64,000 bases of DNA from an uncultured Methanobrevibacter sp. (GTDB lineage Archaea; Methanobacteriota; Methanobacteria; Methanobacteriales; Methanobacteriaceae), in the NCBI GenBank assembly GCA_900314635.1, contig OMVY01000004.1, positions 190,878-254,877 on the forward strand. The letters are read 5' to 3'. Numbering within the stretch: the stretch's first letter is position 1; each line of letters opens with the position of its first letter. Under the pieces are notes generated by a model that saw nothing but the letters and a program-made list of their open reading frames with translations, had not been told where the DNA came from and made no database searches. Shown here piece after piece: positions 46,015 through 55,251 of this stretch. A program made the translations under genes and the position numbers.

Positions 46015-46878
46015 ATGGTAAACGGCAGAACTAATGTATTAGGAGTAATAGGAGACCCTATAGAACACACATTCTCTCCGGCCATGCATAATGCTGGATT
46101 GAAAGCGCTTGGATTGAATTACATTTATCTTCCATTCCATGTCCTGCCTCAAGATCTTGAATCAGCTGTTTGCGGGGCCCGGTCTCTTGGAATCAGGGGA
46201 TTGAATGTCACAATTCCACACAAGCAGAATATAATTCCCTATCTTGATGAAATCGACCCTATAGCTGAAATGATAGGTGCTGTAAACACCGTAAAATTTG
46301 ATGATGATAAAACCATAGGCTATAATACCGATGGCTATGGATGTCTTAGAGCAATCAGCGAAGTTGCGGATGTGAAAAACAAGAGGGTGACAATCACAGG
46401 TGCCGGCGGTGCTGCAAGGGCTGTTGCATTTCAAATAGCTGCTTCTGGAATAGATGAAATGTCCATTTTAAATAGAAATCATAAAAAAGCAGAGGAACTT
46501 GCTTCTGATTTGAAGAGCAATTTGAAAAAGATCGATGTTGATATAAATATAAATGCCTGTATGATGGATGATTTGGATAAAGAGCTTTCAGAATCTGATA
46601 TTCTTATTGACACAACTCCTCTTGGAATGCATCCCCATGTTGATGATGAACCTATTGCAACTGCGGATATGATGCATGAGGACCTGCTTGTAAATGATAT
46701 TGTCTACACTCCAATGGAGACATCTTTAATCAAAGAAGCCGTAAAAGCCAATGCAAAAGTGGTTTATGGTTATAAGATGCTATTGTATCAAGGCATTCGA
46801 AGCTTTGAGATATGGCTTGACACTAAAGCACCTGTTGATGTGATGGAGAAGGCATTATTGGATGTTTTAGGTCTTTGA
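46015..46878 (+). CDS. aroE: shikimate dehydrogenase
   Basis: A 287-residue enzyme reducing 3-dehydroshikimate with NADPH. GVIGDPIEHTFSPAMHNAGL is the substrate-binding start, LNVTIPHKQNIIPYLDEI carries the catalytic Lys, GAVNTV and YNTDGYGCLRAI follow, and the NADP site is ITGAGGAARAVAFQIAASG. I chose ATG 46015 because TGGTGAT is 4 bases upstream; an in-frame TTG at 46003 lies before it. The gene shares direction and a short gap with the DUF2115 gene but has its own ribosome site. Confidence 0.96.
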   Translation: MVNGRTNVLGVIGDPIEHTFSPAMHNAGLKALGLNYIYLPFHVLPQDLESAVCGARSLGIRGLNVTIPHKQNIIPYLDEIDPIAEMIGAVNTVKFDDDKTIGYNTDGYGCLRAISEVADVKNKRVTITGAGGAARAVAFQIAASGIDEMSILNRNHKKAEELASDLKSNLKKIDVDININACMMDDLDKELSESDILIDTTPLGMHPHVDDEPIATADMMHEDLLVNDIVYTPMETSLIKEAVKANAKVVYGYKMLLYQGIRSFEIWLDTKAPVDVMEKALLDVLGL

Positions 46879-46980
46879 AACTATTTTTCTAATGCCTGAA
46901 AAACTTTATTTTATTTTTTTTAATAATTTTTAAATTATTTTGATTCTTTTTTAGAAAATATTTTAAAAAGCATTTATTTT

Positions 46981-47100
46981 AATTATTTTTGGATGATAAA
47001 TGCTTATTTTATATTTTTTTTTTAATTATTTTTGGATGATAAATGCTTATTTTATATTTTTTTTTAATTATTTTTGGATGATAAATGCTTATTTTTTATA
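46981..47100. repeat. three-copy tandem repeat, 42-43-bp period
   Basis: 'aattatttttggatgataaa' recurs at 46981, 47024 and 47066, each followed by tgcttatttt and a T-run whose length differs by one base. The last copy ends at the stop codon of the leftward cysK-like gene (47102). Confidence 0.92.
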
Positions 47101-47101
47101 T

Positions 47102-48061
47102 TTAAATCACTTCAAAGCCGATAAGATTTATTTTATTGGAAATCAGTTCAGGGTTTTCATCAACAGGTTCTGATAATTTTGTAGTTATGTATTTCTTGTT
47201 GTCGTCAGGAAATACTGTAGCTATTGTCCTTTCATCATTGTTGCTTAAAACACTGGCCAGGAAGTTTGCTCCGCTTGAGATTCCGATTCCAAGTCCGAAT
47301 TCTTTGGCTAGTCTTTTTGACATGTTTATGGCGTCTAAATCCTCAATCAATACAATGTCGTCGATTATGTCCTGATTGACTATTCCTGGAATGAAATCAT
47401 CTCCGATTCCTTCAATGAGATGGCTTCCCTCATCCATTCCCATTTTGAGAATTGAAAGTGTGCTAGGCTCCAATGCTATGATTTCGGAATTTGGATTGTG
47501 GTCTTTCAACCTTTTGCCGACACCCATCAGGGTTCCTCCGGTTCCGATTCCTGAAACGAAGGTGTTTACATTAGGAAGGGCGTCGATGATCTCCTGTCCG
47601 GTGGTTTTATACTGGGCTTCCTCATTGAATTTATTGTCGAATTGAAGAGGCTTGTATGCTCCTATTTCTTCTGCAAATTCATCTGCGATTTCAAGAGCTC
47701 TTTTGAAACCTCCATCATCTCTTGATACGAGATGGATCTTGGCCCCATACATTTCAATCAGCTGCTTTCTCTCTAAAGACACCCAGTCCGGCATTAGGAT
47801 ATGGACTTCATGACCGAACAATGCGCCTATGGCAGAGAATGCGATTCCTGTATTTCCACTTGTTACCTCCACAATAGGCTGGCCCTCTTTCAGATTGCCG
47901 TTTTCCCTTTCCTTTTCAATGATGTATAATGCGATTCTGTCCTTTATGCTTCCTGAAAAATTGTAGTATTCGAGCTTTGTGTGTATGCTTCCCTTGTAAC
48001 CTTCATATTCATAATTGATTTTAATCATCGGTGTGTTTCCAACTAAGTTTCCAAAATTCAT
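47102..48061 (-). CDS. cysK: cysteine synthase-like PLP enzyme
   Basis: A 319-residue fold-type II PLP enzyme. The Schiff-base lysine is in NFSGSIKDRIALYII, the substrate loop in EVTSGNTGIAFSAIGALFG, and the phosphate loop in GIGTGGTLMGVGKRLKD. Sequence and length fit O-acetylserine sulfhydrylase/cystathionine beta-synthase-like enzymes. Since serine acetyltransferase is not visible here, it could instead use O-phosphoserine or another activated serine. I chose ATG 48061 with GGATGAT 5 bases upstream; a TTG one turn earlier is unlikely. Monocistronic; its 3' end abuts a tandem repeat. Confidence 0.88.
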   Translation of the reverse strand: MNFGNLVGNTPMIKINYEYEGYKGSIHTKLEYYNFSGSIKDRIALYIIEKERENGNLKEGQPIVEVTSGNTGIAFSAIGALFGHEVHILMPDWVSLERKQLIEMYGAKIHLVSRDDGGFKRALEIADEFAEEIGAYKPLQFDNKFNEEAQYKTTGQEIIDALPNVNTFVSGIGTGGTLMGVGKRLKDHNPNSEIIALEPSTLSILKMGMDEGSHLIEGIGDDFIPGIVNQDIIDDIVLIEDLDAINMSKRLAKEFGLGIGISSGANFLASVLSNNDERTIATVFPDDNKKYITTKLSEPVDENPELISNKINLIGFEVI

Positions 48062-48176
48062 AATATCATCCAAAATAATAAAACATTATATTTTATGTTT
48101 TTTGAGTATAATATACTTTATTAATTTTTAAAAGACATATGATAGTTTAAAGAATTATTTGGTGATTTTAGCAATA

Positions 48177-48294
48177 TTTTTAAACTATGATTTAAATAAT
48201 AAGTTTTAGATTTAATTTTTACACTTGATTAAATAATAAGTATGGATTAATTTTTAAACTATGATTTAAATAATAAGTTTTAGATTTAATTTTT
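48177..48294. repeat. direct repeat in a promoter region, 74-bp period
   Basis: A stretch of about 43 bases beginning ttttaaactatgatttaa at 48177 recurs at 48251 with no or few changes. The second copy ends 9 bases before the ATG of the next gene, so the promoter or leader of that gene has been duplicated. Confidence 0.88.
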
Positions 48295-48303
48295 TGTGAT
48301 AAT

Positions 48304-49065
48304 ATGGACATGGACTTTCTAGCTGGCTTTGCAAGCAATAACCCAGAAGAGGAGTTTGCATACTCCAAAGGGGACATATTAAAGGTTTTGAAAAGAATAG
48401 GTGTGGATACTCGCTTTGTTAGCTATTTTGAAGATGAAGAGGGTTCAATAAAATTATATATTGAAAACCTGAGGTTTTCCAAGTTTTCCAGAAATAGAAC
48501 CGCCGTCTTTAACAGGCATTATCCAGACATAAAGGTTGTAAGATCAACTCTTTTTCAAAAAATCTGCGCAAGGTCTTCCAAGACGCTGGCGGAATGTCTC
48601 CATCCAAGGGACAGGCTTTTAATTCCTCCTATTGAAGATGATTATTCAAGGCTTTTATATATTGTATTAGAGCCTTATTCTAGAAAATACGGCATTGAAT
48701 TTGTCGAATACGGGGGAAAAGCAGATTATGGTGATATCGACTCCATTGTCTCCACCTTGAACCTGAACCAGGAAGTCAACCACATATTAAATGATATCTT
48801 CAATGGCAGAGGCATTGACTGGCAGAGGAAGTTCAACAGCGCATTGGAAGAGTATGGATTGAATGAAGGCAATGTGGTGTTTCCTTTCATAAATGTGCCT
48901 GAAGAGTGGATTAATGATTTTTTAGGCATTGAAAAGGAATATGCTGTTGATTATGACAATGATGATATCGCTGAATCCTTTATGGGATTTCTAGGAGATA
49001 TCAATTCACAATTCAAGGAAAACGTATTGGCAACCTCCTCCTTTTTGGAAGAAAAGCATCAATGA
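48304..49065 (+). CDS. conserved hypothetical protein, 253 residues
   Basis: A soluble protein that I do not recognise. It has no signal peptide or membrane helix. Residues about 60-130 are basic and aromatic (ENLRFSKFSRNRTAVFNRHYPDIK, then RSSKTLAECLHPRDRLLIPPIEDDYSRLLYIVLEPYSRKYGIEF), which could be nucleotide- or RNA-binding; the C-terminus is acidic. Two cysteines (ICARSS and AECLH) are 11 residues apart. TGTGATAATATG is its start context. The gene stands alone behind a duplicated promoter region. Other possibility: a methanogen-specific ATPase-like or nucleotidyltransferase-like protein; not supported by a clear motif. Confidence 0.75.
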   Translation: MDMDFLAGFASNNPEEEFAYSKGDILKVLKRIGVDTRFVSYFEDEEGSIKLYIENLRFSKFSRNRTAVFNRHYPDIKVVRSTLFQKICARSSKTLAECLHPRDRLLIPPIEDDYSRLLYIVLEPYSRKYGIEFVEYGGKADYGDIDSIVSTLNLNQEVNHILNDIFNGRGIDWQRKFNSALEEYGLNEGNVVFPFINVPEEWINDFLGIEKEYAVDYDNDDIAESFMGFLGDINSQFKENVLATSSFLEEKHQ

Positions 49066-49550
49066 TATTCCAATTCATTTGATGTCTTTTTAGGATATCT
49101 GGATTTTAATAATCAATGATTTAAGCTATTTTTTGATTACCGTATTATGCATATATTATTTTTAGTTTTTATCAAATATTATAATTAGTTGATTTTTTTA
49201 ACAAATTCTATAATTCATATATTTTTATGTAAATTATGTATTTGTATATTTTTTAGTGCAAATTGTATATACTATTTATTTATAACAATGTTTTTATATT
49301 GGTTTAAATAAATAATTATTTAGGCAATATATTATATTTATAAGCAATCCTTTTTTTATTTTCTTCATTGTCTTACTTATAAATAAATTATCATTGTCTT
49401 CTAAAAGAAGGTCATAATCGGTATTTTTTTATTTTTTATTCCTGAAATTTTGTTTGATTCCAATTATGATATTTTATATTTTAAGCATTTGGGATTAAAA
49501 ATAATTTCTTAAGTTTTTTCTTTTAGTAGTAAATTAAATGAGGTTGTAAC
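49066..49550. other. AT-rich intergenic region
   Basis: About 485 bases ahead of the second surface-protein gene. TATA-like runs at 49150-49350 are too many to rank. No ORF with a ribosome site; a 'tcttctaaaagaaggtc' imperfect inverted stretch near 49397 is the only structure seen. Confidence 0.45.
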
Positions 49551-50525
49551 ATGAATTTAAAATATAAGTTATTATTTTTAACTGTTTTGTTCATGACTTG
49601 TATTGGTGCAGTTTCTGCTTCAAGCATTGTAGATGACAGCATTTATTTGGATACTGCTAATGATATGGGGGAAATTAGCGCCGATGATATGAGTTATGAA
49701 TCGAATATGGAAAATAAGCTGGTTTCAAGCCTTGATGAATCTTCGCTATCTGATAATGGTGATTCGCAAGACAGCCCCGTCACAACGGACACTGGGGGAA
49801 TACGAAACATAAGCCTGTCTGATGGATACAATGGGTACTGCATAGACATGGCTCTGCACGGCTCAGAGCCTGGACAGTCATTTGATGTAGTCGACACTTC
49901 AGTAATAAAAAGCCATATCTATGATGAGCCTGTTGGAGAATACTTGAAAATACTCTTCTACAACTATTATGATGAAGTAAAAGATGACAAGGACAAAACC
50001 AGCGAATTGATATGGACTTTTACAGACAGGTACTATAAGGACAGCACAAACGAGCTGATCTTAAAAGTTTTAAGTGACTATGAGGGCGGATTGAGAGTTC
50101 CAGATCACGGAGCAGTCAAGAAACTGGATGATGATCATGAAATGGTTTTTGATTTTGAAACATTGATATCCGGTGAGGAGTCCATTCAGAATTACTTTGG
50201 CTATAAGGTTTCAACTAGAGAAATAGAGGACTCAAGCAGTACAAATGATTCGTCTGAGGACAATGGAACAGAAACAGACAGTTCTGATAATGAGACGGAT
50301 AGTGATAGTTCTGATAATGAGACGGATACTGATAATGAAACCAATGCTGCAAGTGATTTGGATGAAAGTTCACAATCCAGTTCAAACAGTGCTGATGCTG
50401 GAAATGCTAAAGAGCTATCTCTTAAAAAGAACATGGCGGTATCAGGCATTACTGCAGGAAATCCATTGTTCGCGCTCTTATTGGCTTTGGCATTTATAGG
50501 TCTTGTGCCTTATAAAAAGGAATAA
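49551..50525 (+). CDS. secreted membrane-anchored protein with thioester-domain-like region
   Basis: A 324-residue exported protein. Residues 1-23 are a signal peptide (KYKLLFLTVLFMTCIGAVSA). Residues about 90-225 form a folded region opening with DGYNGYCIDMALHGSEPGQSF (C97) and containing TSELIWTF (150-157), which resembles the Cys and Gln segments of surface thioester (TQXA) domains, except that the Gln position is Ser151. An acidic linker rich in S/D/N/E/T (residues 226-285) follows, then AGNPLFALLLALAFIGLVPYKKE, a helix anchor like that of the 954-6530 adhesin. Probably a short cell-surface protein in the pseudomurein wall. GAGGTTGT is the ribosome site. Confidence 0.78.
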   Translation: MNLKYKLLFLTVLFMTCIGAVSASSIVDDSIYLDTANDMGEISADDMSYESNMENKLVSSLDESSLSDNGDSQDSPVTTDTGGIRNISLSDGYNGYCIDMALHGSEPGQSFDVVDTSVIKSHIYDEPVGEYLKILFYNYYDEVKDDKDKTSELIWTFTDRYYKDSTNELILKVLSDYEGGLRVPDHGAVKKLDDDHEMVFDFETLISGEESIQNYFGYKVSTREIEDSSSTNDSSEDNGTETDSSDNETDSDSSDNETDTDNETNAASDLDESSQSSSNSADAGNAKELSLKKNMAVSGITAGNPLFALLLALAFIGLVPYKKE

Positions 50526-50746
50526 TCTTTAATTTTTTATTCTTTTTTTTATTTTCCATTTTTTTTATTCTTTTTTATTATCGGTTTTTTCCTAGGTTTT
50601 TATTATCTGTATTTTTCTAAATTTTTATTCTATTTTTTTAAAACAAAATAGTTTTAAGCAAATTATATATAAGATTTTAAACTAATAGTTTATTGTTATT
50701 ATATTAAAAATTACAAAATTTTTTTAAAACATTAGGAGTTGTTTTT

Positions 50747-52369
50747 CTGACAAAATATATCATTATAACTGGTGGAGTAGTTAGTTCAATTGGTAAAGGA
50801 ATCACTTCTGCTTCTTTAGGCCGAATTCTTCGTTCTTACGGCCTGAATGTTGCAGCTATTAAGATAGACCCTTATTTAAACTGGGATTCAGGCACTTTAA
50901 ACCCTTATCAGCATGGTGAAGTGTTTGTAACTTATGACGGAATGGAAACAGACCTTGATCTAGGTCACTATGAAAGGTTCTTAGACGTCGAACTTCCTGG
51001 AATGTCAAACATCACAACAGGAAAGGTTTATTCCTCTGTAATAACTAAGGAACGTAACGGCGACTTTTTAGGCGCCTGCGTGCAGATTATTCCACACATA
51101 ACCGACGAAATCAAGGAAATGATTCGAACAACTGCTGCTCTAAATGATAATGATGTGGTTTTGGTAGAGCTTGGAGGAACTGTTGGAGACATTGAAAGCC
51201 AGCCGTTTTTAGAAGCTTTAAGACAACTCAGAAATGAAGAAGGCCATGACAATGTCATGTTTGTTCATGTTACATTTGTTCCTTACCTTCAAGCTGCAGG
51301 TGAATTCAAGACAAAGCCTACACAGCACTCCACCAAGGAACTGAGAAGCATGGGAATCAATCCTGACATGATAGTGCTCAGAAGTCAGGAACCTGTCTCC
51401 AATGAATTGAAGGCTAAAATAGCTCACTTTTGTGATGTTGCTCCTGAAGCTGTCGTAAATACTCCTGATGCACCTTCAATTTATGAAGTTCCGCTGGTTC
51501 TGGCAAGAGAAAATGCAGCACAATTGGTATCTGATAGAATAAAGCTTGGAATCGATGCGGAAAATGATGAAAACACTCTTAATAAATGGGAAGTTGTAGT
51601 TGACTCACTTAAGATTCAAGATCCTGTTGTAACAATCGGAATCGTTGGAAAATATGTTGAGCTTGAAGATGCTTATATCAGCATAAGAGAGTCTCTTCAT
51701 CATGCGGCTGCTGCAAACGGCTTGAAATTGAATCTCCAGTATTTAAGTTCTGATGTCGATGTTGATGACAGTGATGCTGTTGCAGAGTTTGAAAAGGAGC
51801 TTGCAGGCTATGATGGAATTTTAATCCCTGGTGGATTCGGAGAGCGTGGTGTTGAAGGAAAGCTCCATGCCGTAGATTATGCAATAGACAACGAGGTTCC
51901 AATTTTCGGAATATGTCTTGGAATGCAGTCCATGGTTATTCAATTTGCAAGAAGAATGGGCATGGATGGAGCAAACAGTACCGAGTTTGACAAGGATACT
52001 GAATTCCCTGTAATTGATCTTATGGAAAAACAGAAGGAAATCAAGAAGATGGGCGGAACCATGCGTCTTGGTGCTTATGACTGCAGAATAATTGAAGGCA
52101 CTAAAACTGCAGATGCTTACAAGAAGTCTGATATTCAGGAAAGACACAGGCACAGATACGAGTTCAACAATGAATACAGAGACGAGCTGACTGAAAACGG
52201 TCTCGTGATTTCAGGAACAACTCCTGACGATTTCCTGGTCGAGATTGTAGAACTGCCTGACCATCCTTGGTTTATTGGATGCCAGTTCCATCCTGAGTTC
52301 AAATCTAGACCGAATAATGCTCATCCATTATTTGCTTCATTTGTTAAAGCAGCTTTTGACAACAAATAG
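50747..52369 (+). CDS. pyrG: CTP synthase, apparent CTG start
   Basis: A 540-residue enzyme forming CTP from UTP, ATP and glutamine. The synthase P-loop region is TKYIIITGGVVSSIGKGITSASLG at residues 2-25, with KIDPYLNWDSGT and HGEVFVTYDGMETDLDLGHYERF beyond; the C-terminal amidotransferase has PIFGICLGMQ (C390) and the His/Glu pair in GCQFHPEF. The frame has no ATG, GTG or TTG between the upstream stop and codon 50921, and starting there would delete 58 residues including the P-loop. CTG 50747 is followed by the family's TKYI start and has AGGAG at 50734-50738, 8 bases before it. Translation from CTG is therefore inferred. Confidence 0.93.
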   Translation: MTKYIIITGGVVSSIGKGITSASLGRILRSYGLNVAAIKIDPYLNWDSGTLNPYQHGEVFVTYDGMETDLDLGHYERFLDVELPGMSNITTGKVYSSVITKERNGDFLGACVQIIPHITDEIKEMIRTTAALNDNDVVLVELGGTVGDIESQPFLEALRQLRNEEGHDNVMFVHVTFVPYLQAAGEFKTKPTQHSTKELRSMGINPDMIVLRSQEPVSNELKAKIAHFCDVAPEAVVNTPDAPSIYEVPLVLARENAAQLVSDRIKLGIDAENDENTLNKWEVVVDSLKIQDPVVTIGIVGKYVELEDAYISIRESLHHAAAANGLKLNLQYLSSDVDVDDSDAVAEFEKELAGYDGILIPGGFGERGVEGKLHAVDYAIDNEVPIFGICLGMQSMVIQFARRMGMDGANSTEFDKDTEFPVIDLMEKQKEIKKMGGTMRLGAYDCRIIEGTKTADAYKKSDIQERHRHRYEFNNEYRDELTENGLVISGTTPDDFLVEIVELPDHPWFIGCQFHPEFKSRPNNAHPLFASFVKAAFDNK

Positions 52370-52496
52370 CTGATTTAACTTACTTTTTTTTATCTATTTT
52401 TTTAATTATTTTTTCTTTGATTTAGTTTGCTTTTTTATCTATTTTTTTTAATTATTTTGATATTCGATTTTTTAAAACTAATATTTTTAATGTTTT

Positions 52497-53459
52497 TTAA
52501 ATTTTTATATTGATTGAAGCTATTTTTGCTATGTTTTCTATTTCAGAACGAGGATAGCGGGTTATTTGCTGAATATAATCAATATCTTTAAATTCATTCA
52601 GCAAATTAATAATTATGTTTTGTTCACCCTGTTTTATTCCTTTTTCTTCTCCTATTTTTATTCCTTTTTCTTCTCCTATTTTTATTCCTTTTTCAAGAGA
52701 TTCCTCTTTTACTCTTTCTACAAATCTACTATGTATATTACCCATCAAATCACCTTCATATTGCATATATTCTTTTTCAGTTTTTATGAAATCATCTAAA
52801 GACCATTCCAGCAAATCCATTATTTCGGCCTTGTCTTCAGGATCAATTATTGCCTGATGTGTTAATTTAACAGAAATCACATATAACTCCTTTTGATTGT
52901 AAGTATTGCTGGTCATATAGGGAAGGAATATTAAATCAAAGAGATCATATGGATTTAATCGATGTTTATTCTCAATTTTATTGCTTATTGTATATATAAC
53001 TTTGTCTGCATCCTTTTCAGTTAACGTTGCGACATCTATAGTAAACTTTTCTCCTTTAGCAATTTCTCTTATTATTTTTCTAGATTTCGGCTCGACTGTG
53101 CTTAAAACGAATGATTCTACTGGCAAACCATACTCTAATGATGATTTGCTTGCATAATTATGTGAGCGTCGAATTAAATATTCATTCATCAGTGTGCTTT
53201 GTATTTCGTTATTAAATAAAAATGCTCTGTTTTCATCTTTCATATCCCTTAATCCATTGATATAATCCCAAAAATCATCTTCTTCCACTTCCAAAACTTT
53301 CATGGCTATGTCCATACGGCTTTCTTCACCAATGCTTCCAAAGACTACTGAATCTTCAAAACCTAAAAATACATAATTCTTTCCTGAATATATGAGATAT
53401 TCCTGAGGGTACTTTCTTATCATTCGCCTGAAGACTTTATCCTTTGCCTGATGTACCAT
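52497..53459 (-). CDS. Rpn-family nuclease/putative transposase with GIKIGEEK repeats
   Basis: A 320-residue member of the recombination-promoting nuclease family. The PD-(D/E)XK core is MDIAMKV (Asp) and FNNEIQST (Glu-x-Gln). The fold continues through FVLSTVEPKSRKI and KGEKFTIDVATLTEKDADKVI. Residues about 265-285 contain the tandem unit GIKIGEEK (two and a half copies), typical of the length-variable linker in this family, and the tail ends ITRYPRSEIENIAKIASINIKI, which matches the tail of the split copy at 61 kb. The protein starts MVHQAKDKVFRRM. Roles proposed for Rpn proteins are DNA recombination and phage defence. Confidence 0.82.
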   Translation of the reverse strand: MVHQAKDKVFRRMIRKYPQEYLIYSGKNYVFLGFEDSVVFGSIGEESRMDIAMKVLEVEEDDFWDYINGLRDMKDENRAFLFNNEIQSTLMNEYLIRRSHNYASKSSLEYGLPVESFVLSTVEPKSRKIIREIAKGEKFTIDVATLTEKDADKVIYTISNKIENKHRLNPYDLFDLIFLPYMTSNTYNQKELYVISVKLTHQAIIDPEDKAEIMDLLEWSLDDFIKTEKEYMQYEGDLMGNIHSRFVERVKEESLEKGIKIGEEKGIKIGEEKGIKQGEQNIIINLLNEFKDIDYIQQITRYPRSEIENIAKIASINIKI

Positions 53460-53953
53460 AAGAATTCTCCATTATTTTTTAAATTTTGAAAATCAGTTAA
53501 TGACTTCTAAATGTTTTGTAATTAATTCTAGTTGCTTGTATTATTTAAATATTTTCTTAAAAGCCTTAATAATATTATTATTGACTTAAAATATTTTTTT
53601 TAATTTATTAAACTAATATAAACTTATAAAATTAGTTTTTAATTGAAATTTTGTTTTATTTTGGGAAAATAATGAAAATTAATTAAAAAATTCTTAGTTA
53701 GGAATTTTGTTTCATATTTGGAAAATAATGAAAATTAATTAAAAAATTCTTAGTTAGGAATTTTGTTTCATATTTGGAAAATAATGAAAATTAAAAAAAG
53801 GATCAAATTAATTTTTTTTTTAAAATTGAAAAAATCAACTGTATTTTGGATTTAATTGTATAAAAATTAACAAATAAACATGATTTTTTTTAATAAAATA
53901 TATTAATAATGGCACTAAAAAATAGTATTAACTAATTAAAAAGAGGTGTATCC
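53460..53953. other. intergenic region with a 56-bp tandem array
   Basis: About 490 bases between the 5' ends of the Rpn gene and the DUF308 gene. The array (listed separately) fills the middle. The rest is AT-rich promoter-type DNA without an ORF. Confidence 0.5.
53650..53800. repeat. tandem repeat, 56-bp period, nearly three copies
   Basis: 'gaaaataatgaaaatta' occurs at 53665, 53721 and 53777, 56 bases apart. Copies 2 and 3 share the surrounding 'ttcttagttaggaattttg' and 'tttcatatttgg' sequences; copy 1 is a little diverged. Confidence 0.9.
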
Positions 53954-54436
53954 ATGGAAACTGATACTATAATGAGCATTATTGCGATTATCGTAGGTAT
54001 TATAATAATGGCTTTCCCAATTTTAGGTGTAGCAGCAACTTCACTCATATTCGGTTTGGGCTTCATCATCTGGGGTGTTATCACTTTATTATCTTCATAC
54101 ATGCTTGAACGCATTACCGGACCATTTGCAGCTTCCGGAATAATTATCGGAATCTTGATGATAATATTCGGTGCGGCTTTAATCTTCAGTCCTGAGTTAT
54201 TTGCATCAGTATTGTCCCTATTGATTTACATTGTAGGTATTTTCATATTAATCATAGGACTCATATCCATTTTCGCTTCACCAGACAAAATTGGAAAAAC
54301 TTCCGGTATTGTCGGAGTGATAATAGGTATTATATATCTTATTTTGGGATATATTATAAGCAATCCTTCCGACTTTGGATTCCTGATAGGTCTTGGAATT
54401 CTTATTATGGGAATTCTCGGCATATTAAACAGATAA
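53954..54436 (+). CDS. DUF308 membrane protein
   Basis: A 160-residue protein almost wholly made of six hydrophobic helices in three hairpin pairs, each ending in a small G/I-rich motif such as GIILMIIFGAAL or GIIYLILGYII. This is the DUF308 pattern (HdeD-like family), whose members include acid-resistance protein HdeD in E. coli. The role in methanogens is unknown. AAGAGGTG is 8 bases upstream of ATG 53954. Single gene. Confidence 0.82.
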   Translation: METDTIMSIIAIIVGIIIMAFPILGVAATSLIFGLGFIIWGVITLLSSYMLERITGPFAASGIIIGILMIIFGAALIFSPELFASVLSLLIYIVGIFILIIGLISIFASPDKIGKTSGIVGVIIGIIYLILGYIISNPSDFGFLIGLGILIMGILGILNR

Positions 54437-54706
54437 TTGTTTTTTGATTTAATATTTTCTTTTATTTTTTACTTTTTTCTCTTTTTTAAATTTTAATAAT
54501 CTTTGTAAAATTAGCTATTTTTTAGGCGCTGACAGTTGAATAATTGTTTTTTGTCAGGCATTAAAATTAGCTATTTTTTATTTTTTTTATTAAAATTAGC
54601 CGTATTTTAGCCGCGGTATTAAAATTTGTTTTGGTGTTGGTATTTAAATCTGCTATTTGGTGTTAAAATTAAAAATAAGAAAATTTAAGAGTTTGCACTC
54701 TCAAAT

Positions 54707-55201
54707 CTATAAAAATCTTTCAAATCTCTCTGAGTCTGCCTTGCATATTGGACAGACATCAGGAGGGTTTTCCCTGGCGCAGAGGTATCCACATACCTTG
54801 CATCTGTATACAGGATATTTCAAATCTCCAATAAGCGCTGAATCAGGACGGGTTTTATTGTCTTCTTCAATTGTTTTCTCTTTTTCAAGCTCATCAAATC
54901 TTCTATCTGGAATTGATTCAATCTCCTTTCTTCCTTCATGAACATCTTTGCTCACATATAATGCGCAGTAGCATGATCCATAATCATTCAAATCCATGTC
55001 TCTGTAGTCGCATGGACAAATCAGATCCTTATCTGCCTCTTTTATCCCTGTGGAAAGCCTGCAGGGACAGGAAGCATATCCATAGCGCTCTTCATTGGTC
55101 TTGAGGTTTTCAAGAAGAAATTCAACGAACTCAACATCTCCGTTGACAAAGTATCCTGATTTCTCCGCTTCAGCCTTGAAATCATCGTATAAGATTCCCA
55201 T
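54707..55201 (-). CDS. ferredoxin:thioredoxin reductase catalytic domain fused to rubredoxin-like domain
   Basis: A 164-residue redox protein. Residues about 45-85 hold the FTR catalytic signature CPCR...CPCDYRD...GSCYCALYVS, which in plant FTR binds a [4Fe-4S] cluster next to the active disulfide. Residues about 130-160 are a rubredoxin-like domain, YRCKVCGYLCARENPPDVCPICKADSERF, with four cysteines and no stop between them. The fused rubredoxin could feed electrons directly to the FTR cluster. A glutaredoxin-like gene is 50 bases upstream in the same direction, a probable substrate. GGTGATTAA lies before the ATG. Confidence 0.93.
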   Translation of the reverse strand: MGILYDDFKAEAEKSGYFVNGDVEFVEFLLENLKTNEERYGYASCPCRLSTGIKEADKDLICPCDYRDMDLNDYGSCYCALYVSKDVHEGRKEIESIPDRRFDELEKEKTIEEDNKTRPDSALIGDLKYPVYRCKVCGYLCARENPPDVCPICKADSERFERFL

Positions 55202-55251
55202 TTAATCACCTATAATATTTAAAAAAGCCAAAACATATTAAAAAAATTCTA

